Shown piece by piece: positions 1 through 9,304 of a DNA stretch of 43,609 bases. The stretch lies in the IMG/VR virus record IMGVR_UViG_3300027793_000126, positions 1 to 43,609 of that record; one strand, 5' to 3'. The first letter of the stretch is position 1; every line of letters starts with the position of its first letter. This DNA is from a virus. The notes below the pieces were generated by a model that saw nothing but the letters and a program-made list of their open reading frames with translations, was not told the origin of the DNA and searched no databases. Made by a program: the position numbers and the translations under genes.

Positions 1-3000
1 CTTTAGGAAGTTTAGAAAGAGTTGTCCAACTTTCAATTGCTTTATCAAGAGTTAGATTATTTCCTGGTCCACCAGACTTTTGTTGTAAATCTACTAAAGC
101 CTTAAGGTCAATTTTTCCATTAGGAAAAGCCTTCTTTAAAGAACCAACTTCTTTTCCAAGTCTCTTTAATGTAGGAATATCATCTTTCTGTGTTTCAAGA
201 TCTATTTCAATTCCTATGTAATCTGGAATCTTTATAAGTTCTTCAAGTCCAGAATATATATCGTTGGCAGATGCTTCATCTAAATTCTTAATTGCAAAAA
301 GAATATTTTTTTGATTATTTACATTTGGAATAAATTCCAAAATAGTTGCAAGTCTTCCTAAGCCTTCTGTTCCTTGAACATTTAGTATTGTATTAATTGT
401 TCTATCAATATTCTTTTCGCCTGTAGCAAGAAGTGTTGTTGTTAATGCTTTTGCCTGAGTCACTGTCATTTGATCAGAATTAACTAAAGTCATTATTTCA
501 ATTTGTGCTTTTGCAGTTGTTCCTTCTAGTTGTTTTGTGAGTGATTCTGCTTGAGCCTTTTGGTATGGATCATCCTTAAACTTATTCAATAGTTGCTGCT
601 TAAATGCTCCAGCATATTTATTTTTGCCTTCTTGTGTTCCTATTTGGTCAATATAGTCTGCAGCAGTTTTTGCTTGTGCTGCTTGGCTTGCTCTTAGTGT
701 TGCAAGCGCTGAAGCCTTTTTGCCTTCAATTCTTGTAATTTCTACTTCAACTGCTGCTCTTTCTGCTTCTGTTTTTGCAAGTTTTTTCTTTACTTCAAGA
801 TTTGCAAGGGCAACATCATATTCTTTTGTTACTGCATCAATTCCTTGCTGTCCAGCCAATATATTTTGGGTTACTATTCCAGCAAGAGTTCCTGCATTCT
901 TTGCAATAAACTTCTTTTCTTCTCCCTGTTGCCACTTTCTTAATAGCCACTCTGCTGTGCTTGTTATGGCAAGTGATCCTGCTGCTGCGATCAGTGCAGG
1001 TGATGCTGCTCCTGCTGTTCCTGCGGTTGCTGCTGCTGTTCCAGCAGTTGCTGCAGCAGTTGCTGCTCTTGCAGTTCTAACTGTATTTAAAATCTTTATA
1101 AAACTTGCACTTCCAACAGTTGCTGCCAAACCTTGCATTTGTGCAGTTTCGCTCCAGTTTATTGGATTACCAAGTATTGCACCGCCTGGTTGTTCATTAG
1201 CACGATTTCCTCCAACACCCTTTAACGGATTCAGTTTAATGTCTGGGCCAATTCCCTTATTTACATCTGTAATTGCTTTTTGATAATTTAAGAATATTGC
1301 TTCTTGTAAAGTTTTTCCTTCTGAAATAAGTTTTACCTGAACAGACAATGGATCTGTTACTAGGTTTTCTCCATTAGGTCCTAGAATTTCTGTTAATTTG
1401 CCACGCACATTCATCTCTAGTCTTGCATCTTTTAGATCTCTTGTTAGTTTAATTGCAATTGATTGAGCCTGTTCTGGGGTTATTACACCCTGTTGTACTG
1501 CCGTTGCTAATTGTGAGGCTACTATGCTTGCTGCTTGAGCAGTTCCAGATTCTCCAAGAGTTTTTATTGTGCTATCAAAATTTGCCTTAAATTGTTTTCC
1601 TGCTTCAGAGTTTAAGAAATTAGTTCCATAGTCCATTGAGACTGGGGTAATTTCCTTTGTTCTTCCTTCTCTTTGTGCTGCTGCTACTTGTCCCACAGAA
1701 ACCTTTTGAGTATATCGTCCTAAAGCCTCAAGATTTTCTGTAGTCATTACCATTGCTTTTGCTTGTTTTTCACCATCAACTAACGACTGTTTAATTTGAC
1801 TTGATTGCATTTTAAATACTGCTGAAAGACCAATCAACGATGTTGCTAAAATTTTAATAGGGCTATTAATTAATGGAAGAAGCATAGGAAGCATAGAAAG
1901 CATCATTATCTTATCCATGTTTTGTGCAACACCACTATCTGGATTCTTTGCTGCATATGCTCCTGCTACCATAGGAACCATCATGGCTGCCATACCGACA
2001 CCCATCATTCTTTGACTTCGCTCCATACGCATTGCCTGTCTTGCATTTGTTCTTTGTGCTGCAGTTAATCTGGCTCCAGTTTCATCTACTTGAGGTACCC
2101 TGGAATACCCAGTCATAAATCCTCTAAAACCTCTTGTCTTGTCAGTTCCAAAATCTTTTGTTGTTTGTGTTGCTGTTTGTCCAAGTTGAGCAACTTTTGG
2201 TGTTGTTTTGTTTAACTGTGAAGCAAATCTATCAATTCTATCCCCAAGTTTTTTAACTCTTGGTTTATCAAAGAATTTGTCAATTGCTCTTCCAACTCTA
2301 TCATTTGAAGAAGATGTTGGGCTTATTGGGTCTCCCCAATCGTCAGTATATTTACCGCCTGGCCTTAATGATGCTGGAACACCAAACCCAGGACCATTTT
2401 CAAAACCAGGTATTTGGTTTGACATAATTCCAGATATAAGACCGCTATATTTTTTACTTTGCTTTGCAGGAATTACCGCTTCACCAGGAGCAAGCATTGC
2501 AGGCTGAATGTCTCCCGCTCCCTTTGGACCAGGAACTGACAAAATTCCATTAGAAAGCATAAGCAATTCATCTTGCCTTGTCTTATACTTTTCATAAAAA
2601 CCATCTCTAATTCTTTTTTCTAAAGCAAGCATTCCATACTTATCAAAAGAATTTGGATTCTTTTTTGATCTTAATTCTTGAAGAAATGACTCTGCTTCTC
2701 TTCTAGTAGAGATGTGTGTTCTATTTCCATTATAAAGATACACAAGATTCATTTGGTTTGTATCTTCAAAAAGATTAGATGCTACATCTTGATCTGCACT
2801 TCTTTTATTAGTTTTTGCTGCTTCTCCATGGCTTAGTGCTGGAGAAAGTCTAAACATTCCTCTATCTTGTTTTTCTGCAAGAATATCTTTAAGTCTTCTT
2901 CCTTCAATTTTTGCAGCAGGAGCAGTAAGTTTAACTAAATCATCCATAGTCATTGATGGATTATTTCTAATATACTCTTCTTCTTCCTTAAAGTATTTCT

Positions 3001-5686
3001 GTAATGCTAAGAATTCTTTCTTTTGAATATATCGTGTTCTGCGTGATTTTGCTGCTGAAGAAACAGCACTAGTTCTTTTTCCACCAAGAGTTGAACTAAA
3101 AATTTTACTTGCTGTTAGATCTTGTGCATTTTTTCTTGAAAGTAAGTCTGTTACATTTCTTAGCAAAATTTCATCACTATTATTTGTGTTCTTTGCTTTG
3201 AACTTACCATAGTTTTCATTATATTTTGCTTGGTCTTTTACAGAATTAAACTTTCTGGTAAACAACAAATCTCCATTAAAGAAAACATCAGTTAACTTTG
3301 GATCTTTTGCATTTGGTCTAAAGAAAAACGGTGTCATTGACGAAACATTTGATCTTGGCATAACCTGTGCAATATCTCCACCAGGAAGAGGTTTAAACCT
3401 AGTAACTCCTAATGCCCTAACAGAACCTGGAGAAGTTAAATCTATTTTTGGTTCAAAAACTTTTGCTGCAGGACCAAATATTGCAGAACCAGTTACCTTT
3501 GGTGGTGTCCAGAATCCTGGTCCACTTGCAAATCCTGGAACATTATCACTAATAATTTGAGAAATAAAACCACCATACTTAGCGGTTTGTTTTGCTGGAA
3601 TGACTGATTCTCCAGGTGACAACATCGCTGGAACAATATCTCCTGCTCCTCTTGGTCCTGGAACACTTTCTGTTCCTTTTGCAAATCGTTTTGGAGCAAT
3701 TCCTCTTGGAACAAATAGCCCACTGTTGTTTGCTGCAAATGAACTCATTGATGTATTTGCTTGACGATATACTGACATCAATGCACCAAGTGACTGTGCC
3801 TCTAATCTATATGCTGCAGATAGTGCTTCATGCTTTGTATAAAGTGCATTGGTTATAGATGCATTTTCTAGTTCTTCTTGTGATAAGTATTGTGTTTTTA
3901 GTGCAACATCCTGTGATCCATATGCAAGTTGCTGATAACCCTTACGCATTAAGTTAAACAGTTTTAGCATATTTGCAATACCGTTGGCAACAAGACCTAC
4001 GGTCATCAAGAGAACTGGGCCAATGCCACCTATTGCAGTGATCATTAGCCCTGCAAACTTTTTAACACCTTCTGGCAAAGTAGAAAATCTATCAAGAATT
4101 TTTTGGAAAAACTCTGCAATAGGAATTACCATTTTTGCAAACATTTCTCCTATTGGAGCCATGGCAACCTTAAGTCTTTCAGCAGCCTGTGCAAGTTTAT
4201 TCATTGCAGAATCTGCTTGGGTTTTCTTTTCACGTTCTGTAAGTATTGCAAGTTCTTCTGCGCTGGCTGTTGTTAGTTGCAAAACTCTGGCTGCCTGAGA
4301 TCCTTCTTTTGTAAGGTTATTAAGAAGTGTACTCATTCTTGCAAATTGATACTTACCAAAAACCTTTTCAACTACTTGCGCTCTCTGCAAGTCTGTCAGT
4401 GGCTTTAATGCATTTGCAAAACCAACTACAGTATTTCTTAAGTTACCTTGATTTGCTTCAACTATACCCTTAATACTTATTCCATATTGTCCTGCTGCTT
4501 TAGTCGCTGCTTTTGTTGGGTTAATTAAAGATGCAAGACCTGACTTAAGTGCGTTAGCACCTTGTTCTGCAGAAATTCCACCTTCTTTCATTGCAGTCAT
4601 AAAATATGTTAAGTCTTTAACATCTCCACCAAGTGCTTTTACGATTGGAGCAACTCTTGGGATTGCCTCTGAAACATCTTCCAAACTTAATACAGTTTGG
4701 TTTTCTGTAGCATTCAAGAAGTCAATTGTTTTTTTAAGTTCTGACCCTCTAATATCAAAAGCATTTTGCAAAGATATTGTTGTATTAAGTGCTTGCTCTT
4801 GTGTAATACCACCAAGAACTGCTAGGTCTGTAGTCTGCCTTACAATGTTTTTAAGATTTTCTCCAGTGTTACCCATTGCTGCTGCATCAGCAGCCATTTT
4901 AATTGTATCTGAAACTTTAACTCCATAAGCAGTATATTCATTTGCAAGTGCACGAATGTCTTTTAGTGCTTTTGCAGACTCACCACTTTCTGTGTATATA
5001 TCTCCATATACCTTTTTAAATCTAATAACCTGTGTTTCAAGTTCTTTAAATGTTTTTATTGCTGATCCAGCAAACATGGCTAATGGTATTGTAAAACCAA
5101 CCATCAACTGACGACCAGCCCACTGGGTATTCTTACCAAAGTTTAATAGTTTTGTTGAACCATCATCAATAAGTTTATTTAGTACTTGGTGACGTTGAGT
5201 AGCCAACATTAAACTAGTAGTTAAATCATTATAATTTAATGTTTTTGGCCTAAACCTCATTGAGTTCATTGCGCCCTGAGCGTCACGACCCAACTGAACA
5301 TATTGCTGCTGAAGTGTTTTTACACGATTATCTATTAACTTACTTACAGTGCTAAATTCGCTACCAAAAAACTTACCGAAAGTTTTTGTAGAAGCCATTC
5401 CATATCTGTAATATTCTTTAAGAGATAACTTTCCCTTATCAAGACTATTAGCAAACTGTTCTGTAGCACTGCTCATCTTCATTGTTGATGCAGTCCAGAG
5501 TCCAGTTGCATTAACGTTGTGCATTAATGACTGGGCATATCTGCCTTGCTCACGAGCAGCAGTTGAGGTGCCAGTAATCATGGCACGGTTAAGGGCAGTT
5601 AACTCTTTTTCTAAGGCACGAAGTTGTGCCATGGCTTGAGTTGTATCAATACCTATAAAAATATTGGTATTAGTATCTCCTGCCAT
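1..5686 (-). CDS. tail tape measure protein (C-terminus beyond window)
   Basis: This frame is open from the ATG at 5686 to the window edge, giving 1895 codons without a stop. Such proteins set siphovirus tail length and sit inside the tail tube. Residues about 190-440 look like the TP901 tape-measure core. Hydrophobic stretches follow, and the Ala/Gly-rich and Lys/Glu-rich C-terminal part looks helical. Two copies of a motif reading VPGPxGAGDIxPAMLxPGE, then VIPAKQxxKYxG and PGFxxGPGF, lie at about 3505-3665 and 2380-2535; related motifs occur in other actinophage tape measures. The start has AGGAGG upstream and lies 23 bp after the tail chaperone gene, the usual order. The protein is truncated only by the window edge. 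Confidence 0.93.
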   Translation of the reverse strand, partial: MAGDTNTNIFIGIDTTQAMAQLRALEKELTALNRAMITGTSTAAREQGRYAQSLMHNVNATGLWTASTMKMSSATEQFANSLDKGKLSLKEYYRYGMASTKTFGKFFGSEFSTVSKLIDNRVKTLQQQYVQLGRDAQGAMNSMRFRPKTLNYNDLTTSLMLATQRHQVLNKLIDDGSTKLLNFGKNTQWAGRQLMVGFTIPLAMFAGSAIKTFKELETQVIRFKKVYGDIYTESGESAKALKDIRALANEYTAYGVKVSDTIKMAADAAAMGNTGENLKNIVRQTTDLAVLGGITQEQALNTTISLQNAFDIRGSELKKTIDFLNATENQTVLSLEDVSEAIPRVAPIVKALGGDVKDLTYFMTAMKEGGISAEQGANALKSGLASLINPTKAATKAAGQYGISIKGIVEANQGNLRNTVVGFANALKPLTDLQRAQVVEKVFGKYQFARMSTLLNNLTKEGSQAARVLQLTTASAEELAILTEREKKTQADSAMNKLAQAAERLKVAMAPIGEMFAKMVIPIAEFFQKILDRFSTLPEGVKKFAGLMITAIGGIGPVLLMTVGLVANGIANMLKLFNLMRKGYQQLAYGSQDVALKTQYLSQEELENASITNALYTKHEALSAAYRLEAQSLGALMSVYRQANTSMSSFAANNSGLFVPRGIAPKRFAKGTESVPGPRGAGDIVPAMLSPGESVIPAKQTAKYGGFISQIISDNVPGFASGPGFWTPPKVTGSAIFGPAAKVFEPKIDLTSPGSVRALGVTRFKPLPGGDIAQVMPRSNVSSMTPFFFRPNAKDPKLTDVFFNGDLLFTRKFNSVKDQAKYNENYGKFKAKNTNNSDEILLRNVTDLLSRKNAQDLTASKIFSSTLGGKRTSAVSSAAKSRRTRYIQKKEFLALQKYFKEEEEYIRNNPSMTMDDLVKLTAPAAKIEGRRLKDILAEKQDRGMFRLSPALSHGEAAKTNKRSADQDVASNLFEDTNQMNLVYLYNGNRTHISTRREAESFLQELRSKKNPNSFDKYGMLALEKRIRDGFYEKYKTRQDELLMLSNGILSVPGPKGAGDIQPAMLAPGEAVIPAKQSKKYSGLISGIMSNQIPGFENGPGFGVPASLRPGGKYTDDWGDPISPTSSSNDRVGRAIDKFFDKPRVKKLGDRIDRFASQLNKTTPKVAQLGQTATQTTKDFGTDKTRGFRGFMTGYSRVPQVDETGARLTAAQRTNARQAMRMERSQRMMGVGMAAMMVPMVAGAYAAKNPDSGVAQNMDKIMMLSMLPMLLPLINSPIKILATSLIGLSAVFKMQSSQIKQSLVDGEKQAKAMVMTTENLEALGRYTQKVSVGQVAAAQREGRTKEITPVSMDYGTNFLNSEAGKQFKANFDSTIKTLGESGTAQAASIVASQLATAVQQGVITPEQAQSIAIKLTRDLKDARLEMNVRGKLTEILGPNGENLVTDPLSVQVKLISEGKTLQEAIFLNYQKAITDVNKGIGPDIKLNPLKGVGGNRANEQPGGAILGNPINWSETAQMQGLAATVGSASFIKILNTVRTARAATAAATAGTAAATAGTAGAASPALIAAAGSLAITSTAEWLLRKWQQGEEKKFIAKNAGTLAGIVTQNILAGQQGIDAVTKEYDVALANLEVKKKLAKTEAERAAVEVEITRIEGKKASALATLRASQAAQAKTAADYIDQIGTQEGKNKYAGAFKQQLLNKFKDDPYQKAQAESLTKQLEGTTAKAQIEIMTLVNSDQMTVTQAKALTTTLLATGEKNIDRTINTILNVQGTEGLGRLATILEFIPNVNNQKNILFAIKNLDEASANDIYSGLEELIKIPDYIGIEIDLETQKDDIPTLKRLGKEVGSLKKAFPNGKIDLKALVDLQQKSGGPGNNLTLDKAIESWTTLSKLPK

Positions 5687-5708
5687 TAACCGTAAGCCTC
5701 CTATTTAA

Positions 5709-6041
5709 TTATTCGTTTTGCGCTGATGAAAGTGCAATTAGTGCAGACTCAGTTAGATTAATTCCTGATGCTGCTTCAATGATTTGATATACGGTTGGAA
5801 GATCAATAATGTCCTCAAGTTTTGCAATGTCCCCCGCCACCTCTGGTGCATACTGCTTCATAGCAATTTGTACACACTCAATAAGAAGTGTCATTGACTT
5901 ATCATTGTTATCTTGTACCTTTGCCAGACCTTCAAACTTCTTCATAAATTCACGAAGAAGAGAAATTTTTAGTGGTCTGATATTAACCTTAGTACCGTCA
6001 ATCAAAACGATTGTTTTTTCTTCATTTACGGTAGTGCTCAT
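5709..6041 (-). CDS. short tail assembly chaperone paralog
   Basis: This 110-residue protein is clearly related to the first half of the gene just upstream (6073-6789). Both share a strand-rich start (IxLIxGxxxxxxPLKIxxLR), a middle segment with IECVQIAMxQYxPE and a DLPTVYxIIxxAxGI segment. Position directly before the tape measure is typical of gpG-type tail assembly chaperones, which coat the tape measure during tail assembly. A strong AGGAGG precedes the ATG, and an extended -10 lies about 35 bp upstream. Usually a short and a long chaperone form come from one gene by frameshifting; here they look like two genes. Chaperone function is inferred from position and the paralogy. Confidence 0.7.
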   Translation of the reverse strand: MSTTVNEEKTIVLIDGTKVNIRPLKISLLREFMKKFEGLAKVQDNNDKSMTLLIECVQIAMKQYAPEVAGDIAKLEDIIDLPTVYQIIEAASGINLTESALIALSSAQNE

Positions 6042-6071
6042 CTATTTTACCCCTCCTATAAGGTTAAGTTA

Positions 6072-6080
6072 ATTATAGCA
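6072..6080 (-). promoter_or_regulatory. extended -10 promoter (TGCTATAAT)
   Basis: TGCTATAAT on the minus strand overlaps the stop codon of the 238-residue chaperone gene (CTA TAA) and lies about 30 bp before the ATG of the short chaperone, with AGGAGG between them. No clear -35 is seen, which extended -10 promoters do not strictly need. Confidence 0.5.
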
Positions 6081-6789
6081 TAACAGAAGGGTCTTTTAGG
6101 TCTTCATAATCTAAGCCTAAGCCAATACCAAATCCAGCCTTTTGTGCATTAACTCCCTGCAGTGCCAAAACATCATTGGAATCATCTGTAGCACCTTTAG
6201 AAAATACTCTTGCTTTTAGGTCATCCCATTCTTTTTGTCCCTTTGTTTCTCCAGCCTGGGAATCAATATCTACTCCTTGAATTGCTGCCATAAACTTTTT
6301 TTCTTGATAACTTAATTCTCTAATTGCAGACATTGTTGCTACTAGTTCAGGCATTGATAAATTTCTTTCTAATTGGTCATAATCTTTCCAAATTCCCAAC
6401 GTAAAAATTTCAGACTCAAGTTTAGCAAGATCTAGGTCTTTCCATGATGTTTTTTCATCTGACTTTATTGCCTGATCTTTTACATTTTCTTCTGAATTAC
6501 TACTTACTTCTATTCCACCAGCAATATCTAAAACTTTATATACAGTTGGAAGGTCCATGTTGTCTTCAATAAGTTCTGTTGATGTTGATATTTCTGGGCA
6601 ATACTGCTCCATTGCTATTCTTACGCATTCAACCAAAATAGATATGGCTTCATCTTCTGTACTTGACTCATTAACTTTATGGAAACAATCCATAAAATCT
6701 CTTAGGTATTTTATTTTTAATGGACCAAGTTCAAGTTCTCTGCCATTAATTAACTTTATTTTTTGTACATTATATATTCTAGTAGCCAT
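6073..6789 (-). CDS. long tail assembly chaperone paralog
   Basis: This 238-residue protein starts at the ATG at 6789 (MATRIYNV). An in-frame GTG at 6819 would place the start inside a terminator stem and is rejected. Residues 1-110 are homologous to the 110-residue neighbour. Residues 120-238 add an acidic helical domain (ExxxFTLGIWKDYDQLERN, then YQEKKFMAAIQG) that looks like the T domain of gpG-T fusions. TATAAT ends six bases before the ATG and no Shine-Dalgarno is present, so the mRNA may be leaderless. Role in tail assembly is inferred from position between tail tube and tape measure genes. Confidence 0.7.
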   Translation of the reverse strand: MATRIYNVQKIKLINGRELELGPLKIKYLRDFMDCFHKVNESSTEDEAISILVECVRIAMEQYCPEISTSTELIEDNMDLPTVYKVLDIAGGIEVSSNSEENVKDQAIKSDEKTSWKDLDLAKLESEIFTLGIWKDYDQLERNLSMPELVATMSAIRELSYQEKKFMAAIQGVDIDSQAGETKGQKEWDDLKARVFSKGATDDSNDVLALQGVNAQKAGFGIGLGLDYEDLKDPSVML

Positions 6790-6795
6790 TATTTC

Positions 6796-6804
6796 ATTAT
6801 ACCA
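6796..6804 (-). promoter_or_regulatory. extended -10 promoter, leaderless layout
   Basis: TGGTATAAT on the minus strand is followed by six bases (GAAATA) and then the ATG at 6789, which puts the expected transcription start on the A of the start codon. It begins within the T-rich tail of the terminator at 6803-6836, so termination and re-initiation are back to back. Confidence 0.6.
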
Positions 6805-6836
6805 AACAACAAAGCCCACCTCCGAAGAGATGGGCC
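6803..6836 (-). terminator. intrinsic terminator after tail tube gene
   Basis: On the minus strand a 9-bp stem (GCCCATCTC / GAGGTGGGC, one G-T pair) closes a stable TTCG tetraloop and is followed by TTTGTTGTTT. It lies 20 bp after the stop of the tail tube gene. It should limit readthrough from the abundant tail tube transcript into the chaperones. Confidence 0.8.
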
Positions 6837-6855
6837 TGTCGTATAATCTATTAAA

Positions 6856-7494
6856 TTATGAAGCAGGTGTCCAGGTACGATCTACGATCTTACCATATGA
6901 ACCTGATGTGTCTTCTGGAAGAAGACGGAATGAAACCTCAAACATAGATGCTTCGTCACGCTTTGCTGATACTGTAACATTTTCAATAGAAAGTGCACGG
7001 TATGCTGTGTAAACACGCTCTACGTAAGAAGAATCTACGCAGTCTCCTGTTCCTGGGCCTACTGCAACGATAGCACGTTCAACTGGACATTCGCCGATAT
7101 CTCCTGCGGAAAGATTCAATGCTCTTCCGTTTGAAGTTGACTTTGTTCCTGAAAGTTCGTCATCGTTATAAGCCAAAGAAAGAAGAAGGTTTTCTAGTGT
7201 TGCTTCAGCAAAAGCAGTAGCAAGGTTTACCTGCATACCCTGCTTGTAAAGTTTAGCAACGTCAAGAATCTGGTCAACTCTAACTTCACCGAAGTCAGGT
7301 TGGAACTGCAGTTCAAGACCATTCATTGTGTAACCAACATTGGTGTAATCAGCATCATTTGTAAGTGTATCTCTGTAAGTCTTTGAAGACTCAAAAGCAG
7401 TTACGTCTGCTGGTGTTAGTGTTGTGTCAGCAATAAATACTGCTGCTGCACCAACGATAATGTTAGTTGATGTACCACGACTATAGTTAGCCAT
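6856..7494 (-). CDS. major tail tube protein
   Basis: This 212-residue protein lies between the head-tail joining genes and the tail chaperones, the usual place of the tail tube gene. It has the small-residue-rich, β-strand-rich composition of tube proteins, with a segment FQPDFGEVRVDQILDVAKLYKQ near residue 70 and a C-terminal strand region (ASMFEVSFRLLPEDTSGSYG). GAGGTG lies a few bases before the ATG. It has its own promoter at 7557-7565 and a strong terminator after it, consistent with high separate expression. Assignment rests on context, length and style, as no unique motif is known to me. Confidence 0.75.
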   Translation of the reverse strand: MANYSRGTSTNIIVGAAAVFIADTTLTPADVTAFESSKTYRDTLTNDADYTNVGYTMNGLELQFQPDFGEVRVDQILDVAKLYKQGMQVNLATAFAEATLENLLLSLAYNDDELSGTKSTSNGRALNLSAGDIGECPVERAIVAVGPGTGDCVDSSYVERVYTAYRALSIENVTVSAKRDEASMFEVSFRLLPEDTSGSYGKIVDRTWTPAS

Positions 7495-7556
7495 ATTTTC
7501 ACCTCTTTTTCCTAAATAGGGTTATTAAGTTGTTTGGCGCTGTTTCCTCAAGTTTA

Positions 7557-7565
7557 ATTATAACA
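7557..7565 (-). promoter_or_regulatory. extended -10 promoter for tail tube gene
   Basis: TGTTATAAT on the minus strand lies just after the stop of the 202-residue gene. The leader to the ATG at 7494 would be about 55 nt and carries GAGGTG. It is the longest leader among the virion promoters here. Confidence 0.5.
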
Positions 7566-7570
7566 GCCTT

Positions 7571-8179
7571 TTAAATTGTTATTTTTTGTGCTGGTGGAGT
7601 TTCTGGCTTCCAGCCAGGGTTAGAAATATCACCTATGCTATGGTAGTCAAATTCAATAATAATTTTATTTCCGCCATAAGTACGAGCAGTTCCAAAATCA
7701 ATAATATCCCTTACTTCTTCAAGTTGGTATACCTTAAAATTATGGAAGTAGAACTGGCAGTCTATAAGATCCTCCACAGTGGCTGTACCAAGGTTTACCT
7801 GGCGATTAGAGCACCAATCATTGACCTCCTGTGCTGATTCATCCATTCTGTCTAAAAGTCGTAAAACGGCTTCCTGTACCTGCACCATTTTTTCGGTTAC
7901 TCCATCTGTTGTTCCATAAAAATAATACATTAATTGCTCACACTTAATATGGGGAAAACCTTTTTTATTCATTCTAAATAATCTATCCCAGGTTGCCATA
8001 ACCCCAGAGTATCCATATCTTTGGTCATCAACAACAATCCACTGCTCTGTAAGATCATCAATTGTACTTGGAGTTGTAGGGAAAAATGGTACGCCAATGC
8101 CTATTAAATTAGTTAATTTAGATTGAAGATATTTATTTACCCATAGTGTTGGTGTATTTAATAAAGAGTTATTAGCCAT
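7571..8179 (-). CDS. head-tail joining / tail terminator protein
   Basis: This 202-residue protein sits just before the tail tube gene, where tail terminator (gpU-like) proteins are usually found. It starts MANNSLLNTPTLWVNKYLQ, has a mid-region rich in aromatic residues (MYYFYGTTDG), a helical segment VQEAVLRLLDRMDE, and a C-terminal strand region IIIEFDYHSIG. The start overlaps the end of the preceding gene by 8 bp. No catalytic motif is seen. The role as the protein capping the tail tube is inferred from gene order; it could instead be another connector. Confidence 0.5.
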   Translation of the reverse strand: MANNSLLNTPTLWVNKYLQSKLTNLIGIGVPFFPTTPSTIDDLTEQWIVVDDQRYGYSGVMATWDRLFRMNKKGFPHIKCEQLMYYFYGTTDGVTEKMVQVQEAVLRLLDRMDESAQEVNDWCSNRQVNLGTATVEDLIDCQFYFHNFKVYQLEEVRDIIDFGTARTYGGNKIIIEFDYHSIGDISNPGWKPETPPAQKITI

Positions 8180-8852
8180 TTAGTGTTCCCGCATTTCCTA
8201 TCCAACTATATCCAACCTGTAATCCAAGTTGTCTTCCACGATTTTTTCCTTTTGAAAAATTTGTTTTGTACAAAACTGGATTTTCTAAATAATCAATTAT
8301 ACCGCTTGTCTTTAAAAATGCTTGGCTAAAATATTTTGTAAAAAATTCAGAATATACTTTTTCAAATGATCCTTTAACTAAATCTCCTCCAGGATTATTA
8401 ACTGTAACTTCATTTCTAGTAAATACTTCTTCTCCGTTATAATCAAACGCAAGAACGTCTGATCTTATGGGAGCAATAGTAACTGGGATTCCTTGTTCCA
8501 TAATTCTTGCCTTGTCATAGAATGGTTGGTTTGATCCATCCTTAATTGTTGATGATTGAGAGAATGTATAATTAAAAGATAGTCCATAGTCATTAACAAA
8601 ATAATTAAGATTAAATAATCTTGCATTTGGGCTTCCAGTTTGCTGCCACTCATAAACATGGTGAAGCATTGAAGGGTTAAGTCTTGCGCTAGAATCAACA
8701 AATTGTTTTGCTGACTCTACAAGCATTTTTCCAAGATTTCCAAAAAATCTTTTTTTACCCTTTTGCACACCTTCTAAAAAACCTTCTGAATAATCAATAA
8801 TATTTTTAATATCTTTAGTTAATTGTTTAGTGTTTATTATTAGTTTTGTCAT
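8172..8852 (-). CDS. head-tail connector / tail completion protein (gp10-like)
   Basis: This 226-residue protein begins with a basic helical segment (KGKKRFFGNLGKMLVESAKQ) as in HK97 gp10-type connector proteins, whose first helix often precedes a statement of pairing with the tail. The C-terminus is rich in Lys, Arg and Gly (SKGKNRGRQLG). It overlaps the gene before by 4 bp (ATGA) and the gene after by 8 bp, so translation is probably coupled. No enzymatic motif is present. Function is inferred from position and the helical N-terminus. Confidence 0.5.
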   Translation of the reverse strand: MTKLIINTKQLTKDIKNIIDYSEGFLEGVQKGKKRFFGNLGKMLVESAKQFVDSSARLNPSMLHHVYEWQQTGSPNARLFNLNYFVNDYGLSFNYTFSQSSTIKDGSNQPFYDKARIMEQGIPVTIAPIRSDVLAFDYNGEEVFTRNEVTVNNPGGDLVKGSFEKVYSEFFTKYFSQAFLKTSGIIDYLENPVLYKTNFSKGKNRGRQLGLQVGYSWIGNAGTLNG

Positions 8853-9304
8853 ATATCTGTTGCCTGATTTTCGGAACGTCTTAAAATTACCTTGTAGTAT
8901 TCTATTTTATTTAAAAATCCTATAATTGGCTCTATGGATGCTATTTCATATATTGTTGAATGTCCTGATCTTGGTCCTGAAGTTTCTAAATATATAGTAG
9001 GCTCATCATGTGTCTTAATGTTTGTTACAACTATATTAGTTAATGAGTTCATTTGTTTTTGACTAGAAACTCTAATGTCCGTTTTTGATCTTCCTATTAG
9101 AATACTTTCTTTTGTTATATTTACATTTGGCTTAACTTCTTCATCAGAAGATGCGGTTCCTTTTATAACAAAATTACATGCAAATTGTCTATCAAGAATC
9201 CATTGCTTTTTTACATTTCCATATGCGCCTTGGTCAACTATTGGGTAATAAACATCCGCAAGCATGGGAAACATGAAGTCGGTATTTTCACATACCTTAC
9301 TCAT
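8849..9304 (-). CDS. head closure / stopper-like connector
   Basis: This 151-residue protein is predicted to be mostly β-strand (CNFVIKGTAS, ESILIGRSKTDIRV, YYKVILRRSE). Its size and position as second gene of the connector series fit head-closure proteins such as SPP1 gp16. Start and stop codons overlap the genes on both sides, so it is in a tightly coupled operon. Function is inferred from order only. Confidence 0.5.
   Translation of the reverse strand: MSKVCENTDFMFPMLADVYYPIVDQGAYGNVKKQWILDRQFACNFVIKGTASSDEEVKPNVNITKESILIGRSKTDIRVSSQKQMNSLTNIVVTNIKTHDEPTIYLETSGPRSGHSTIYEIASIEPIIGFLNKIEYYKVILRRSENQATDI

Noticed and set aside
720-1283. 187-residue plus-strand frame
   Set aside because: It lies antisense within the open tape measure frame; its Ala/Val-rich content mirrors the repeats on the coding strand, and it has no Shine-Dalgarno.
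6073-6819. GTG start at 6819 for the long tail chaperone
   Set aside because: That codon lies in the stem of the terminator at 6803-6836, and the promoter box lies downstream of it.
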